From: Kumtagia sp963829135
GTDB taxonomy: Bacteria; Pseudomonadota; Alphaproteobacteria; Rhizobiales; Rhizobiaceae
Direction: 5' to 3'
Length of the DNA: 64,000 nt
NCBI GenBank assembly: GCA_963829135.1
Contig: CAWHHO010000005.1
Span: forward strand, 496,001 to 560,000
Shown here: positions 26,353 through 36,637 of the stretch, piece by piece
Numbering within the stretch: the stretch's first letter is position 1
Layout of the letters: every line of letters starts with the position of its first letter
Translations under genes and position numbers: made by a program
The notes under the pieces: model-generated
The model's database searches: none
What the model saw: only the letters and a program-made list of their open reading frames with translations
What the model was told of the DNA's origin: nothing

Positions 26353-26901
26353 TCAGCCCTTGGCAGCTTTCAGGGCCAATTGCTCGAGCTTGACTATGGA
26401 GTTCCAGTTTCTTGCTGTGTTCTCGACACCGATCAGTTTGTCGAAGCGCGCGGCCATCTTGGACATGCCGAAGCCACCTGGGGTGTGAATGTAGGCAACC
26501 TTGTCGACCACGGTGATTTGCTCTCCGGGTTTGGCATACGCGCGGATGGCATCGATGTTCTTCTTATCCGGGTCTTCCTTGAGGAGCGCCGCGTGCAGGA
26601 ACTTCGGCACAGAGACTGCGTCAGGAAATGGGTTATTGGCGATCAACTTTGACCATTCTTTAAGTGTCGGCGCATGGATTGCCTTGTCAAAGCCAAACTT
26701 TTGTTTGGCGATCTTCGCCACTGTGGCAATGACCTTGTCGCGGGGAAGGCTGCTGCGCACAATCGCATTGCCGCTATTGATATAGGTCGCCACGCTTTCG
26801 AAACCTGCTTCGGTCAGCGCCACGCGCAATGGTGCGGTCGGCAGCTGCGTCGCACCGCCAACGCCGCGAAACAGCAGGATATAAACCGTCTTCGCGCTCA
26901 T
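26353..26901 (-). CDS. DUF1697 domain-containing protein
   Basis: 182 residues, opening with YILLFRGVGG (the family form is xxLLRGINVGG), then VATYINSGNAIVRSS and FPDAVSVPKFLHAALL, as in the DUF1697 family, whose function is unknown. Its ATG overlaps the ilvA stop by four bases (ATGA), so it is co-translated with ilvA. Nothing else ties it to isoleucine biosynthesis. Confidence 0.82.
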   Translation of the reverse strand: MSAKTVYILLFRGVGGATQLPTAPLRVALTEAGFESVATYINSGNAIVRSSLPRDKVIATVAKIAKQKFGFDKAIHAPTLKEWSKLIANNPFPDAVSVPKFLHAALLKEDPDKKNIDAIRAYAKPGEQITVVDKVAYIHTPGGFGMSKMAARFDKLIGVENTARNWNSIVKLEQLALKAAKG

Positions 26902-28154
26902 ATGATGAAGCCGGCCAGCGTCTCGTTCTCGGTGATGTCCTGATAGGCCCAGCCCGCATCGTGGAAGCGTTTGCTCAATATCCCAAAGTTGCGAGGGTTT
27001 TTGGTCTCGATGCCGATTAGCACGGAACCGAAGTTTCTCGCCGACTTCTTCAGATACTCGAAACGGACGATGTCGTCTTCAGGACCGAGAAGGCCGAGAA
27101 AGTCACGCAGGGCGCCGGGTCGCTGCGGGAATCGGAAGACGAAGTATTTCTTCAGGCCTTCGTAGCGGAGCGCCCGCTCCTTCACATCCGGCAGGCGCTC
27201 GAAGTCGAAATTGCCGCCGGAAACCACCGCAACCAGCGTCTTGCCCTTCAACTCCCGCTTGGGAAAATCCTTGAGCACGTCGATTGTCAGCGCGCCTGCG
27301 GGCTCCAGCACGACGCCCTCGACATTGAGCATTTCAATCATGGTGGCGCACAGCCGGTTCTCCGGTATGAGATGCACCATCTCCGCGGAAAAATCCTTGA
27401 GGTGGCGCAGCGGCTCGCGGCCGATTTCCGCAACCGCCGCACCATCGACAAAATTGTCGACCGCGGGGAGCCTGACCCGCTTGCCAGTCAGCAGCGATTG
27501 CCTGAGGCTCGGTGCGCCCGCCGGCTCGCAGAAGACATATCGCGGTGGCTTGCCCTGCCCTGACAGATAGCGCGTTACGCCGGCGGCGAGCCCGCCGCCG
27601 CCGATCGGCAGTATGACGATATCCGGCTTGACGCCATCAGGCATTTGAGCCGCGAACTCGTAAGCAACGGTTGCCTGCCCCTCCACAATGTCCTTATGAT
27701 CGAACGGCGGCACCATATGGCCGCCGCTTTCGGCTGCATAGGCCAACGCGGCGCGCAGGCAATCGTCAAAGAAGTCGCCGACCAGCCGGATCTCGACGAA
27801 CTCTCCGCCAAAGTGCCGCGTCTTGTCGATCTTCTGCTGCGGGGTGGTGACCGGCATGAAGACCACGCCGCGCTTGCCGAAATGCCGGCAGACAAAAGCA
27901 AAGCCCTGCGCATGATTGCCCGCCGAAGCGCAAACGAACAGCGCCGCTTTGTTGCCGGCTTTCAACGCCTTGCGGAAGAAATTGAATGCACCGCGGATCT
28001 TGTAGGATCGCACCGGCGAAAGATCTTCGCGCTTCAGAAAGATCCGCGCCCCGGTCTTGTGCGACAGGTAGATGTTCTCCTGAAGCGGCGTTTCGGGAAA
28101 CAAGTCGCGCAGCGCGCGGGCTGCAACCGCAACATCTTCGGCGAAATCCATCAT
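26898..28154 (-). CDS. ilvA: Threonine ammonia-lyase (threonine deaminase)
   Basis: PLP enzyme converting threonine to 2-oxobutanoate, the first step to isoleucine. The PLP lysine lies in VRSYKIRGAFN near residue 53, the phosphate loop in LPIGGGGLAAG near residue 190, and a C-terminal ACT-like domain (KKYFVFRFPQRPGALRDFLG) is present. At 418 residues with a single ACT-like unit it resembles the shorter TIGR02079-type enzyme rather than the long E. coli IlvA. Followed with a four-base overlap by a DUF1697 gene. Confidence 0.93.
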   Translation of the reverse strand: MMDFAEDVAVAARALRDLFPETPLQENIYLSHKTGARIFLKREDLSPVRSYKIRGAFNFFRKALKAGNKAALFVCASAGNHAQGFAFVCRHFGKRGVVFMPVTTPQQKIDKTRHFGGEFVEIRLVGDFFDDCLRAALAYAAESGGHMVPPFDHKDIVEGQATVAYEFAAQMPDGVKPDIVILPIGGGGLAAGVTRYLSGQGKPPRYVFCEPAGAPSLRQSLLTGKRVRLPAVDNFVDGAAVAEIGREPLRHLKDFSAEMVHLIPENRLCATMIEMLNVEGVVLEPAGALTIDVLKDFPKRELKGKTLVAVVSGGNFDFERLPDVKERALRYEGLKKYFVFRFPQRPGALRDFLGLLGPEDDIVRFEYLKKSARNFGSVLIGIETKNPRNFGILSKRFHDAGWAYQDITENETLAGFII

Positions 28155-28284
28155 GCTTTATTCCCGATCGGAAGCATGCCGCCTTATCGTCGGCGGCGCG
28201 CCCGCGCTATTGCACAATCAGCCCTCCGACGCCACCGGTCTGCCGCCGGGGCAGACGCGTCGGATTTGGAGCCACAGGTCACGC

Positions 28285-30102
28285 CTATAGAAACAGGTCG
28301 ACTTTCTCGAAGGTGGTTACGTCGACCAGCCCAATATCGGATATGCGCAGTTCGGGGATGACAACCAGCGCCAGCAGCGAGTGCTGCATGTAGGCGTTGT
28401 TGAGGCTGCAACCCATATCGCGCATTGCCCTGGTGAGTAGCTCGGCCTTCTCCGCGACGATCTCCGCGCGCTCGTTGGACATCAATCCGGCGATCGGCAT
28501 TTCCACCAGCGCCAGCTCCTTGCCGTCCGAGATCAGCACCACGCCGCCGCCGACCTCGCCGAGGCGGTTGGCCGCCTGGGCCATGTCGGCCTTGTTTGTT
28601 CCGACGACGATCATATGGTGGCTGTCGTGGGCAACGGTCGAGGCGATCGCGCAGTCCTTCACATAGCCAAAGCCCGAGACGAAGGCGTTTGTGACCTTGC
28701 CGGTCCCGCGATGCCGCTCGACCAGCGCGATCTGGCAGACATCGTTCGGCCGGTCCATCGCCACCAGCCCGTCCTCCACGGCGAGGTCAGCGGTCAGCGC
28801 CCGCGTCGGCGCCTGGTTCTCGATCACACCGATGACGCGGACCCGCGCCTCGTTCGCACCCGCCGGCGCGGCAATGTCGAAATCCTGCGCCTTCAGCTTC
28901 TTGCCAAGCTTGACGGTGTTCTTGGCCTTCCTGGGGTAGTCATAGGCGGGGATTTCCACAACCAGCTTGCCATCCTTGGCGAGCTTTATTCCGCGGGCAT
29001 AGACGACATCGATTGTCAGCGCCGCAAGATCGGAGACGATGAGGAAATCGGCGATACGGCCCGGCGCGATCGAGCCGATCTCGCGGCCAAGGCGGAAGTG
29101 TTCGGCCGTGTTGATCGTCGCCATCTGGATTGCCGTGACCGGCTTCAGGCCCTGTGCGATGGCGTGGCGGACGACGCGGTCCATATGGCCTTCGCGTACC
29201 AGTGTACCGGAATGGCTATCGTCGGTACACAGGATGAAGTTGCGCGGGTCGATCCCCTGCTCCGTTACCGCCTTGATCTGCGCGGCGACATCGTACCAGG
29301 CCGATCCCAGGCGCAGCATCGCCTTCATGCCCTGGCGCACGCGGGCGATGGCGTCCTCGGCCCGCGTGCCTTCATGGTCGTCCTCCGGCCCGCCGGCGAC
29401 ATAGCCGTGGAAGGAGGGGCCAAGATCAGGCGAGGCATAATGGCCGCCTACGGTCTTTCCGGCCTTCACCGTCTCGGCAATCTCGCCGACCATCACCTCA
29501 TTGTTGGCGATCACGCCGGGAAAATTCATGACCTCGCCGAGGCCGATTATGTTCGGCCATGTCATCGCCTCGGCGACATCGGCCACCGAAAGCGTTGCGC
29601 CGGGATTTTCAAGGCCGGGCGCGGATGGAACGCAGCTCGGCATCTGCACATGGACGTTGATCGGCGCAACCACCGCCTCGTCATGCATCAGCCGGACGCC
29701 CTCCAGACCCAGCACGTTGGCGATCTCATGCGGGTCGATGAACATCGAGGTCGTGCCATGAGGGATGACGGCACGGGCGAATTCCGTCACAGTAACCATG
29801 CCGCTCTCGACATGCATATGCCCATCGCAAAGCCCAGGCACCAGGTATCGCCCGCCCGCATCGACGACCTTGGTCCCGGCCCCGATCGCATGCGCCGCAT
29901 TGGGGCCGCAATAGGCGAAGCGTCCGCCGACGATCGCCAGGTCGGTGCCAGCGATGATCTCGCCGGAATGCACGTTCACCCAGCGGCCGTTGCGCACGAC
30001 GAGATCCGCCGGCTTGCGCCCGATAGCGACATCGACCAGCAGGGGAGCGATCTCGCGCCAGTCCTTGGGCCTGGGAAATTGCGGGGCGGGCTTCCTGGAC
30101 AT
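28285..30102 (-). CDS. ade: Adenine deaminase
   Basis: Hydrolyses adenine to hypoxanthine and ammonia in purine salvage. About 605 residues. Metal-binding motifs of the amidohydrolase barrel are GHMHVESGMVT and IDPHEIANV near residues 100-135, with CTDDSHSGTLVREGHMD later, and the C-terminal adenine deaminase domain ends with the LPELRISD-like VVIPELRISDIG. The ATG at 30102 (MSRKPAPQFPRPKDW) is preferred over an upstream in-frame start. A zinc alcohol dehydrogenase lies 91 bases upstream on the same strand. Confidence 0.94.
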   Translation of the reverse strand: MSRKPAPQFPRPKDWREIAPLLVDVAIGRKPADLVVRNGRWVNVHSGEIIAGTDLAIVGGRFAYCGPNAAHAIGAGTKVVDAGGRYLVPGLCDGHMHVESGMVTVTEFARAVIPHGTTSMFIDPHEIANVLGLEGVRLMHDEAVVAPINVHVQMPSCVPSAPGLENPGATLSVADVAEAMTWPNIIGLGEVMNFPGVIANNEVMVGEIAETVKAGKTVGGHYASPDLGPSFHGYVAGGPEDDHEGTRAEDAIARVRQGMKAMLRLGSAWYDVAAQIKAVTEQGIDPRNFILCTDDSHSGTLVREGHMDRVVRHAIAQGLKPVTAIQMATINTAEHFRLGREIGSIAPGRIADFLIVSDLAALTIDVVYARGIKLAKDGKLVVEIPAYDYPRKAKNTVKLGKKLKAQDFDIAAPAGANEARVRVIGVIENQAPTRALTADLAVEDGLVAMDRPNDVCQIALVERHRGTGKVTNAFVSGFGYVKDCAIASTVAHDSHHMIVVGTNKADMAQAANRLGEVGGGVVLISDGKELALVEMPIAGLMSNERAEIVAEKAELLTRAMRDMGCSLNNAYMQHSLLALVVIPELRISDIGLVDVTTFEKVDLFL

Positions 30103-30193
30103 GCACAACTCCAAATCTGTCAAGACTGTGCCAAGCCTTGAGAGGTTTGACCAGCGGTGAGACCGAATACGGGAAATATAAAGCGGCAGACCG

Positions 30194-31234
30194 TCAGAAG
30201 CTGGTGATGACGGAGATCCCCGTCGCCTCGAATCGGTCCATCGCCATCAGGGCGGCGGGAGTCTCGTCGAGGCTGATGCGCTTGCCGACCAGCTTGTGCG
30301 GCATCAGCTTGCCCGCCGCAATCATGTCCATCATTGCCTTGTAGCGAAAGGCCTGCATGCCGTGACTGCCGAGAATCTGCAGTTCAAAGGCGATGATCTT
30401 GGACATCGGCACCTTTGCCTGGGCGTGATCGCCCAGCATCAGCCCGACCTGCACGTGGCGGCCGCGGCGGCGCAGGTTCGAGATCGAATTGAAGCATGTC
30501 ACCGGATGGCCGAGCGCATCGATCGACACATGCGCACCGCCATTGGTAAGGCTCTTCACGGCCTTCACGACACTTTGCACTTCCGACGCGTTGACCGCCG
30601 CAACTGCACCCATCTGCCGCGCAAAATCGAGCTTTTCCGCCGTCAGGTCGACGGCCACGACATTCGCGCCCATTGCTGTCGCGATCATGATCGCCGAGAG
30701 CCCGACACCGCCGCAGCCATGCACCGCAACCCACTCGCCGGGCTGCACGCGCGCCTGGTCGACGATGGCACGGAACGCCGTCACGAACCGGCAGCCGAGA
30801 CCGGCGGCGGTAGCGAAATCGAGATCGTCCGGCAAGCGGACAAGGTTGGTGTCCGCGAACTCCAACGCCACATACTGGGCGAATGATCCCCAGGCGGTGA
30901 AGCCAGGCTGGAACTGCTTCTCGCAAACCTGATGATTGCCGGAATGGCACTCGAAGCAGCGTCCGCAGCCGCAGACGAAGGGCGCGGTAACGCGGTCGCC
31001 GATACGCCAGCCTGTCACCTGGCTGCCGAGGGCAGAAACCGTCCCTGCCAGTTCGTGCCCCGGAACATGCGGCAGCACGATATCGGGATCGTGGCCCATC
31101 CAACCATGCCAGTCGCTGCGGCAGAGCCCCGTCGCCTCGACCTTCACGACCACGCCATAGGGCGATGGCGTCGGATCCGGAACGCTGCGCACCGACGGGG
31201 GATGGCCGAACTGTTCGTAGACGATCGCTCTCAT
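30194..31234 (-). CDS. Zinc-dependent alcohol dehydrogenase family protein
   Basis: A 346-residue medium-chain dehydrogenase. Catalytic zinc ligands are in TGLCRSDWHGW and GHELAGTV; the structural zinc Cys cluster is CGCGRCFECHSGNHQVC near residues 90-105. The NAD(P) site is HGCGGVGLSAIMIA near residue 170, followed by an Asp that favours NAD. The substrate is an unknown alcohol or aldehyde. It may share a transcript with ade. Confidence 0.9.
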   Translation of the reverse strand: MRAIVYEQFGHPPSVRSVPDPTPSPYGVVVKVEATGLCRSDWHGWMGHDPDIVLPHVPGHELAGTVSALGSQVTGWRIGDRVTAPFVCGCGRCFECHSGNHQVCEKQFQPGFTAWGSFAQYVALEFADTNLVRLPDDLDFATAAGLGCRFVTAFRAIVDQARVQPGEWVAVHGCGGVGLSAIMIATAMGANVVAVDLTAEKLDFARQMGAVAAVNASEVQSVVKAVKSLTNGGAHVSIDALGHPVTCFNSISNLRRRGRHVQVGLMLGDHAQAKVPMSKIIAFELQILGSHGMQAFRYKAMMDMIAAGKLMPHKLVGKRISLDETPAALMAMDRFEATGISVITSF

Positions 31235-31450
31235 GGTGCCCGCTATGATCTCTTTTCGCGACCATAGCGCCCGGCAAACAGGGGTACAACGCTTCGATCA
31301 TGGCCTCTGTGGCGAAAGATTATATGCGGTCTTTCTTTTATCTTTTATGCGGTTGCAATCGTCGGCGGAGCCTTATCTAATGTAGTTGGATCGGGGCGGG
31401 AGTAAGATTGAGCCTACCGACAAAAAGACTTAGATCATGGGAGGAACTCT

Positions 31451-32428
31451 ATGAAAGCGTTACTCAAAATACTGGCGGCGGCGGCAACCCTCGCGACTGC
31501 GCCGCTCGCGGCCTTGGCGCAAACCTATCCCGACCGCCCTATCACCGTCGTCGTGCCGTTTGCGGCGGGCGGTCCGACCGATACGGTGACCCGGCTCGTC
31601 GCCGAGGCAATGTCGAAGGACCTGGGCCAGCAGATTGTCGTCGAGAATGTCGGAGGCGCCGGCGGCACTCTCGGCGCGGGCCGCGTCGCGACGGCAGATC
31701 CGGACGGCTACACGCTGCTGCTGCACCACATTGGCATGGCCACCAGCGCCACGCTCTACCGCAAGCTCTCGTATGACACCTTGAATGCCTTTGAATATGT
31801 CGGCCTCGTTACCGAAGTGCCGATGACCATCGTCGGCCGCAAGGACCTGGAGGCCGCCGACCTGAAGGGTCTGGTCGAATATGCCAGGGCGAACAAGGAC
31901 GCTGTCACCGTCGCCAATGCCGGCATCGGCGCTGCGTCGCATTTATGCGGCATGCTGTTCATGAGCGCCATCCAAACTCCGCTGGTGACAGTCCCATACA
32001 AGGGCACCGGTCCTGCGATGACAGACCTGCTCGGCGGCCAGGTCGATATCCTGTGCGACCAGACCACCAACACGACCAAGCAGATACTCGGCGGCACGAT
32101 CAAGGCCTATGCCGTGACGTCGCCGAAGCGGCTTGACGTGCTGCCCGAAATACCAACCACCGACGAAGCCGGCCTTGCAGGCATGCAGGTCGGCATCTGG
32201 CATGGGCTGTACGCTCCAAAGGGCACACCGGCCGAGATTACCGAGCGCCTGTCGAAATCGCTGCAGGGCGCACTTAAGGACCCGAACGTCGTCGCACGCT
32301 TCGCCGAGCTGGGCACCGTGCCGTCCTCGGAAGCGGACGCCACGCCCGCGGCCTTGAAAGCCAAGCTTGAAAGCGAAATTACCCGCTGGAAGCCCATCAT
32401 CGAAGCCGCCGGCCAATACGCCGACTGA
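31451..32428 (+). CDS. Tripartite tricarboxylate transporter, periplasmic binding protein (Bug/TctC)
   Basis: 325 residues: signal peptide ending LAALAQ, then the Bug-family hallmark YPDRPITVVVPFAAGGPTD. It captures a carboxylate in the periplasm and hands it to TctAB. Sites typical of the family, such as PDGYTLLL and the GTGPAMTDLLGGQVD segment, are present. The ribosome site GGGAGG lies well placed before the ATG. First gene of a complete tctCBA set; substrate not deducible. Confidence 0.93.
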   Translation: MKALLKILAAAATLATAPLAALAQTYPDRPITVVVPFAAGGPTDTVTRLVAEAMSKDLGQQIVVENVGGAGGTLGAGRVATADPDGYTLLLHHIGMATSATLYRKLSYDTLNAFEYVGLVTEVPMTIVGRKDLEAADLKGLVEYARANKDAVTVANAGIGAASHLCGMLFMSAIQTPLVTVPYKGTGPAMTDLLGGQVDILCDQTTNTTKQILGGTIKAYAVTSPKRLDVLPEIPTTDEAGLAGMQVGIWHGLYAPKGTPAEITERLSKSLQGALKDPNVVARFAELGTVPSSEADATPAALKAKLESEITRWKPIIEAAGQYAD

Positions 32429-32579
32429 CTTCGCCCCGGTTTGCCTTGCCCGTCGCCACGCGGACAAGGCAAACCGCAAATTTCCGCACGAATATGTGCC
32501 CACTACTAAGACTCGGGCTCTCACCGCGAGCCTCACGCCGAGCGGACACAGCATCCGATTTTCATGAAGGGGACAGCCG

Positions 32580-33041
32580 ATGAGTTCGGCCTCGTTAGAC
32601 AAGCCCAACGCGATCTGCGGGGCATTTTTCATTTTTGCAGGTGCTGTATTCGGCACTCAGTCGCTTTCCCAGGAGCTCGGCACCTGGCTGCGCATCGGGC
32701 CCGGTGGCATGCCGCTGGTCCTGTCGGCGCTGCTCATTCTTCTCGGCGCGGTCATCCTGATTCAGGCGACCCGCTCGGAGGGCGAGCCGGTCGGCCGAAT
32801 CGCCTGGCGCGGGATACTTTTCATCCTCCTGGCGCCGATCATCTTCGGCCTGACAGTGCGCGGACTTGGCTTCATGGCGTCGGTCTTCATCACATCGCTT
32901 GTCGCCGCTTTTGCATCCTTCAAGATAACCCCTCTCTACGGGATCGTTCTGGCGGTGCTGCTGACCATTTTCTCGACGCTGGTCTTCAGCTACGGCCTCG
33001 GACTGCCGTTTGAGCGCATCGGCCCGTGGCTGCGGTTTTAG
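32580..33041 (+). CDS. Tripartite tricarboxylate transporter TctB-type small membrane subunit
   Basis: 153 residues with four predicted membrane helices (about 15-30, 42-62, 78-115, 123-140). It is the small, poorly conserved subunit of the TTT family, required for transport in complex with the large TctA. Its start is about 150 bases after tctC and its stop 9 bases before tctA, so the set is one operon. Confidence 0.85.
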   Translation: MSSASLDKPNAICGAFFIFAGAVFGTQSLSQELGTWLRIGPGGMPLVLSALLILLGAVILIQATRSEGEPVGRIAWRGILFILLAPIIFGLTVRGLGFMASVFITSLVAAFASFKITPLYGIVLAVLLTIFSTLVFSYGLGLPFERIGPWLRF

Positions 33042-33050
33042 GGGGCGACG

Positions 33051-34559
33051 ATGGAGCTTTTCAACAATCTCGCGCTTGGCTTCGCCACCGCGTCGACACC
33101 GATCAATATCGGCTTCTGTCTTATAGGCGTTCTGCTCGGCACGCTGATCGGAGTCCTGCCGGGCATCGGCGCGACGGCCACAATTGCCATGCTGCTGCCG
33201 ATCACCTTCCAGATCGGCGATCCAGTATCCTCGCTGATCATGCTGGCCGGCATCTACTATGGTGCGCAATACGGCGGCTCGACGACGGCGATCCTGATCA
33301 ATATGCCCGGCGAGTCTTCATCGGCAGTCACCGCGATCGACGGCTACCAGATGGCCCGCAACGGCCGCGCCGGCGTGGCGCTCGCCACCGCCGCGATCGG
33401 CTCGTTCGTCGCCGGCACCATAGCAACCGTTCTGATCGCGCTGTTCGCACCCCCGCTGACGGCGATGGCTCTGAAGTTCGGGTCCGCCGAATATTGTTCG
33501 CTGATGGTGGTCGGACTGATCATGTCCGTGGCGCTTGCCCATGGCTCGGTCATCAAGGCCGTGGCCATGGTAGTGCTCGGCCTGTTGCTGGGTCTCGTCG
33601 GCATCGACGTGATTTCCGGTGCGCCCCGGCTGAACTTCGGCATTACCCAGCTCGGCGATCAGCTCAACTTCGTTGCAATCGCCGTCGGCCTGTTCGGCAT
33701 CGCGGAGATCCTGCGCAATCTGGAGGATGAACGGACGCGCGAGGTGCTGATGGCGAAGGTCAATGGCCTGATGCCATCACGCGAAGATTTCCGCCGCATG
33801 ACGGGTCCCATCCTGCGCGGAACAGCACTTGGCTCCGCGCTTGGCATCCTGCCCGGAAACGGCGCGGTGCTGGCCGCTTTCGCCTCTTACTCGATCGAGA
33901 AGCGCGTATCCGACCGGCCTGAAGAGTTCGGTCGAGGCGCCCTGGCCGGCGTGGCCGGGCCGGAATCGGCAAACAATGCCGGCGCGCAGACATCGTTCAT
34001 ACCCATGTTGACGCTGGGCATTCCGGCCAATCCGGTGATGGCGCTGATGATCGGCGCGATGATTATCCAGGGAATCGTTCCCGGTCCGAATGTCGCCGTC
34101 GAGAAGCCGGAACTGTTCTGGGGTCTGATTGCTTCGATGTGGATCGGCAACCTGCTGCTGATCATCCTCAACCTTCCGCTTATCGGGCTGTGGGTGAAGC
34201 TTCTGAAGGTGCCGTATTACGTGCTGTTTCCGACGATCATGGCGTTCTGCTCGATCGGCGTCTACAGCGTCAATTCAAACGTTTATGACCTCTATGTCGT
34301 CGCCTTCTTCGGCCTGCTCGGCTATTTCCTGCTGAAGCTGCGCTGCGAACCGGCACCGCTGCTGCTCGGCTTCGTGCTTGGTCCGTTGCTTGAGGAAAAC
34401 TTGCGCCGGGCAATGATCCTGTCGCGCGGCGACCCGACCACGTTTGTCACCCGGCCGATCAGCGCAGTGCTGCTGGCGATCGCCGTTGGCGTGCTGATCG
34501 TTATCCTGCTGCCGGCGGTGCGCAAGAAGCGCGACGAAGTGTTCGTCGAAGAAGAGTGA
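33051..34559 (+). CDS. Tripartite tricarboxylate transporter TctA-type permease
   Basis: 502 residues with about 11-12 membrane helices. Family signatures are GVLPGIGATATIAMLLP near residue 33, YYGAQYGGSTTAILINMPGESSS near residue 65, and the second-half copy ILPGNGAVLAAF with AGPESANNAGAQTSFIPMLTLGIPAN. Forms the sodium-coupled permease with TctB, fed by the TctC-type protein. A tRNA-Leu gene follows 45 bases after the stop. Confidence 0.95.
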   Translation: MELFNNLALGFATASTPINIGFCLIGVLLGTLIGVLPGIGATATIAMLLPITFQIGDPVSSLIMLAGIYYGAQYGGSTTAILINMPGESSSAVTAIDGYQMARNGRAGVALATAAIGSFVAGTIATVLIALFAPPLTAMALKFGSAEYCSLMVVGLIMSVALAHGSVIKAVAMVVLGLLLGLVGIDVISGAPRLNFGITQLGDQLNFVAIAVGLFGIAEILRNLEDERTREVLMAKVNGLMPSREDFRRMTGPILRGTALGSALGILPGNGAVLAAFASYSIEKRVSDRPEEFGRGALAGVAGPESANNAGAQTSFIPMLTLGIPANPVMALMIGAMIIQGIVPGPNVAVEKPELFWGLIASMWIGNLLLIILNLPLIGLWVKLLKVPYYVLFPTIMAFCSIGVYSVNSNVYDLYVVAFFGLLGYFLLKLRCEPAPLLLGFVLGPLLEENLRRAMILSRGDPTTFVTRPISAVLLAIAVGVLIVILLPAVRKKRDEVFVEEE

Positions 34560-34604
34560 GGCCGGGCTTGCGTTTAACTGTCGGTGCGCTACCAGTGCAC
34601 CGGC

Positions 34605-34690
34605 GCGGACGTGGCGGAACTGGTAGACGCAAGGGACTTAAAATCCCTCGGCCTCGTGCCGTACGGGTTCGATTCCCGTCGTCCGCACCA
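34605..34690 (+). tRNA. tRNA-Leu (anticodon UAA)
   Basis: Full cloverleaf: acceptor stem GCGGACG/CGTCCGC, anticodon stem GGGA with loop CTTAAAA giving anticodon TAA, a long variable arm typical of class II tRNA-Leu, and T arm GGGTTCGATTCCC. Includes encoded CCA. No integrase or duplicated 3' end is visible beside it. Confidence 0.96.
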
Positions 34691-34897
34691 AGAAAAGGCC
34701 GGCACATCGGCCGGTGCATGGGGATGAGGACGCTGAACTGCGATTATTTCCATCACGCCATGATGGACCCGTAGGGCCGCCGAACTCGATCTGGAACCAA
34801 AATCTTGGCCGGAGCAGCCGCTGGGAACCCGTCTTTCAGTGAGGCGCAATGCCTGGCGGCGAGGTAGCCACCGCAGGCAAGCGCAGCAAATCCTGCA

Positions 34898-35882
34898 CTA
34901 TCGCGCGGTCGCAGTTTCGGTCGCGAACGCCCGGGCGGCCATGCGGCGTACAAACGCCTCGACTTCGTCAGGGACAACGAATTGCGGCATGTGGCCAACG
35001 CCCTCGAGGACCGTCAGTTCGAAATTCTTGATCCGGCCCGCCAGTGGCAGGCCGTGCTTCTCATGGCTGAGCACCTTGTCGGCGGAACCGAACAGCACGC
35101 CCACCGGTACGCTGATTTCCTGCGAATCGCGCTTCGTAGCGGCGCAATTCTCCCTCCAGCGCCACGAAATCCATGACCGTGGCTTCGAAGTGGCTCGGCC
35201 GCAAGCCAAGCAGGCCGCCGCCGCCGACGATGTAGTCTTCCGGCGTTGTCTGCGGGCCGAAGACGAATGCAAGCGTCTGCGGGGCGTACTTCAACGAGGC
35301 CGGAATGGCCGTTGTTTGCGCCAGCACCTTTCGCTTCAGCGCGGATCGGATCATCAACGCCGAGAACTCGGGCGGCACCTGATCCTCCTCATGGGTGAGC
35401 GGCGACAGCAGCGCCAGGCCGGAAACCTTCTCGGGATGGTCGAGCGCCAGCGCCAACGCGACCGCCCCGCCAAGCGAGTGGCCGACCACGAGCGGCCCTT
35501 GCAAACCGAGTGCATCGATAATCGCCGCGACGGTAGCGGCCTGCTCGTGGAGTTTGCCCGTTGCGCCAGCACCGCGCACAGAATAGCCCGAGCCGGCCCG
35601 ATCGATGGCGACAAGGTGAAAATCACCCGACAGCCGCTCGAATAGCGTATGGCGGAAATGATGCAATTGCCCGCCAAGCCCATGCAGGAAGAGTATGGGG
35701 CGCCCCTGCCCCGCTTCGACGTACTGGATGAGGTCACCGCCGATTGTGATGGATCGTCCCACTCGCGGGACTTGCCGCTCGGCATCGGTCGCAATCCTGC
35801 GGGTCGCCAGAACGAAATATCCGACGATGAAGCAGGCAGCAAGGAGCAGCGCCGCCATCAACCAGAGCAGGACATCGACCAT
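34898..35882 (-). CDS. Alpha/beta hydrolase with membrane anchor, apparent frameshift
   Basis: An N-terminal hydrophobic segment (VDVLLWLMAALLLAACFIVG) anchors the protein; the hydrolase fold follows with LHGLGGQLHHFRH, nucleophile motif VGHSLGGAVALALA near residue 140 and the C-terminal SADKVLSHEKHG Asp and VGHMPQFVVPDE His regions. The last two are in another frame; a one-base change near 35130 (after RRYEARF) joins them. The ATG at 35882 has AAGGGA before it. The substrate may be an ester; unknown. About 328 residues when repaired. Confidence 0.8.
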
Positions 35883-36084
35883 CAATAATCCCTTGCCAAA
35901 CACTCAAAGACTAGCCCACGCATCAAGCCGCGCAAAGGCGCCCGGCAATGACAAGATGGCCCCGGGAAAAAGACCGCATGCGAAATTGAACCAATGACCC
36001 AACCCGTCGCTGCGGCCGTTATATTCCGTTTACGGCGGCTCTAACCTTGATTAGAGGTAATGCTGTCGATTCCACTCGGAACCC

Positions 36085-36627
36085 ATGATGGCCGAAGACC
36101 ATATCCGCTATGATATCCTTGCCCAGGAGGCTTTGCGCGGCGTCATGCGCAAGGTCCTGGCGGAGGTCGCGCGCACCGGACTGCCGGGTGGCCATCATTT
36201 CTTCATCACCTTCCTGACGGGCGCACCCGGCGTGCGCATCTCGTCGCGTCTGCGCGAGCGCTACCCGGAGCAAATGACCATCGTCATCCAGTTCCAGTAT
36301 TGGGACCTTAAGGTGACCGAGACCGGCTTTGAAATTGGGCTCTCCTTCTCCGATGTGCCGGAGAAACTGGAAATCCCGTTCTCGGCCGTGCGAGGCTTTT
36401 ACGACCCATCGGTCAATTTCGAACTTGAGTTCGATGTAAAGACCGAACCGTCTGAACCCGCGGTGGTCGAACCGACGCGCCCCGTAGCGGTCAGCAAGCC
36501 CGCGGCGCCAGCTGCTCCCACGAAAAAGCAGGACGCGAAGGAAAAGGCAGCGGCCAAGGCCAACCCCCCAGTCGAGGAAGGCAAAGGCGCCGACGTCGTA
36601 TCGCTCGATGCTTTCCGCAAGAAGTAA
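36085..36627 (+). CDS. sspB: SspB-type ClpXP adaptor protein
   Basis: Binds ssrA-tagged peptides and brings them to ClpXP. The 180-residue protein has the SspB core (residues 1-115: IRYDILAQEALRGVMRKVL, HHFFITFLTGAPGVRIS, FYDPSVNFELEF) and a long Ala/Pro/Lys-rich linker ending with a short ClpX-binding tail GADVVSLDAFRKK. This is the alphaproteobacterial form. Genes for DUF4169 and a ribbon-helix-helix protein follow closely on the same strand. Confidence 0.9.
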   Translation: MMAEDHIRYDILAQEALRGVMRKVLAEVARTGLPGGHHFFITFLTGAPGVRISSRLRERYPEQMTIVIQFQYWDLKVTETGFEIGLSFSDVPEKLEIPFSAVRGFYDPSVNFELEFDVKTEPSEPAVVEPTRPVAVSKPAAPAAPTKKQDAKEKAAAKANPPVEEGKGADVVSLDAFRKK

Positions 36628-36637
36628 GCAGGTCGTC

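Noticed and set aside
30124..30193. Possible terminator between the alcohol dehydrogenase and ade
   Set aside because: No stem followed by a T-run could be found in this gap.
34605..34690. tRNA-Leu as an integration site of a genomic island
   Set aside because: No integrase, no direct repeat of the tRNA 3' end, and the genes on both sides look like ordinary chromosomal ones.
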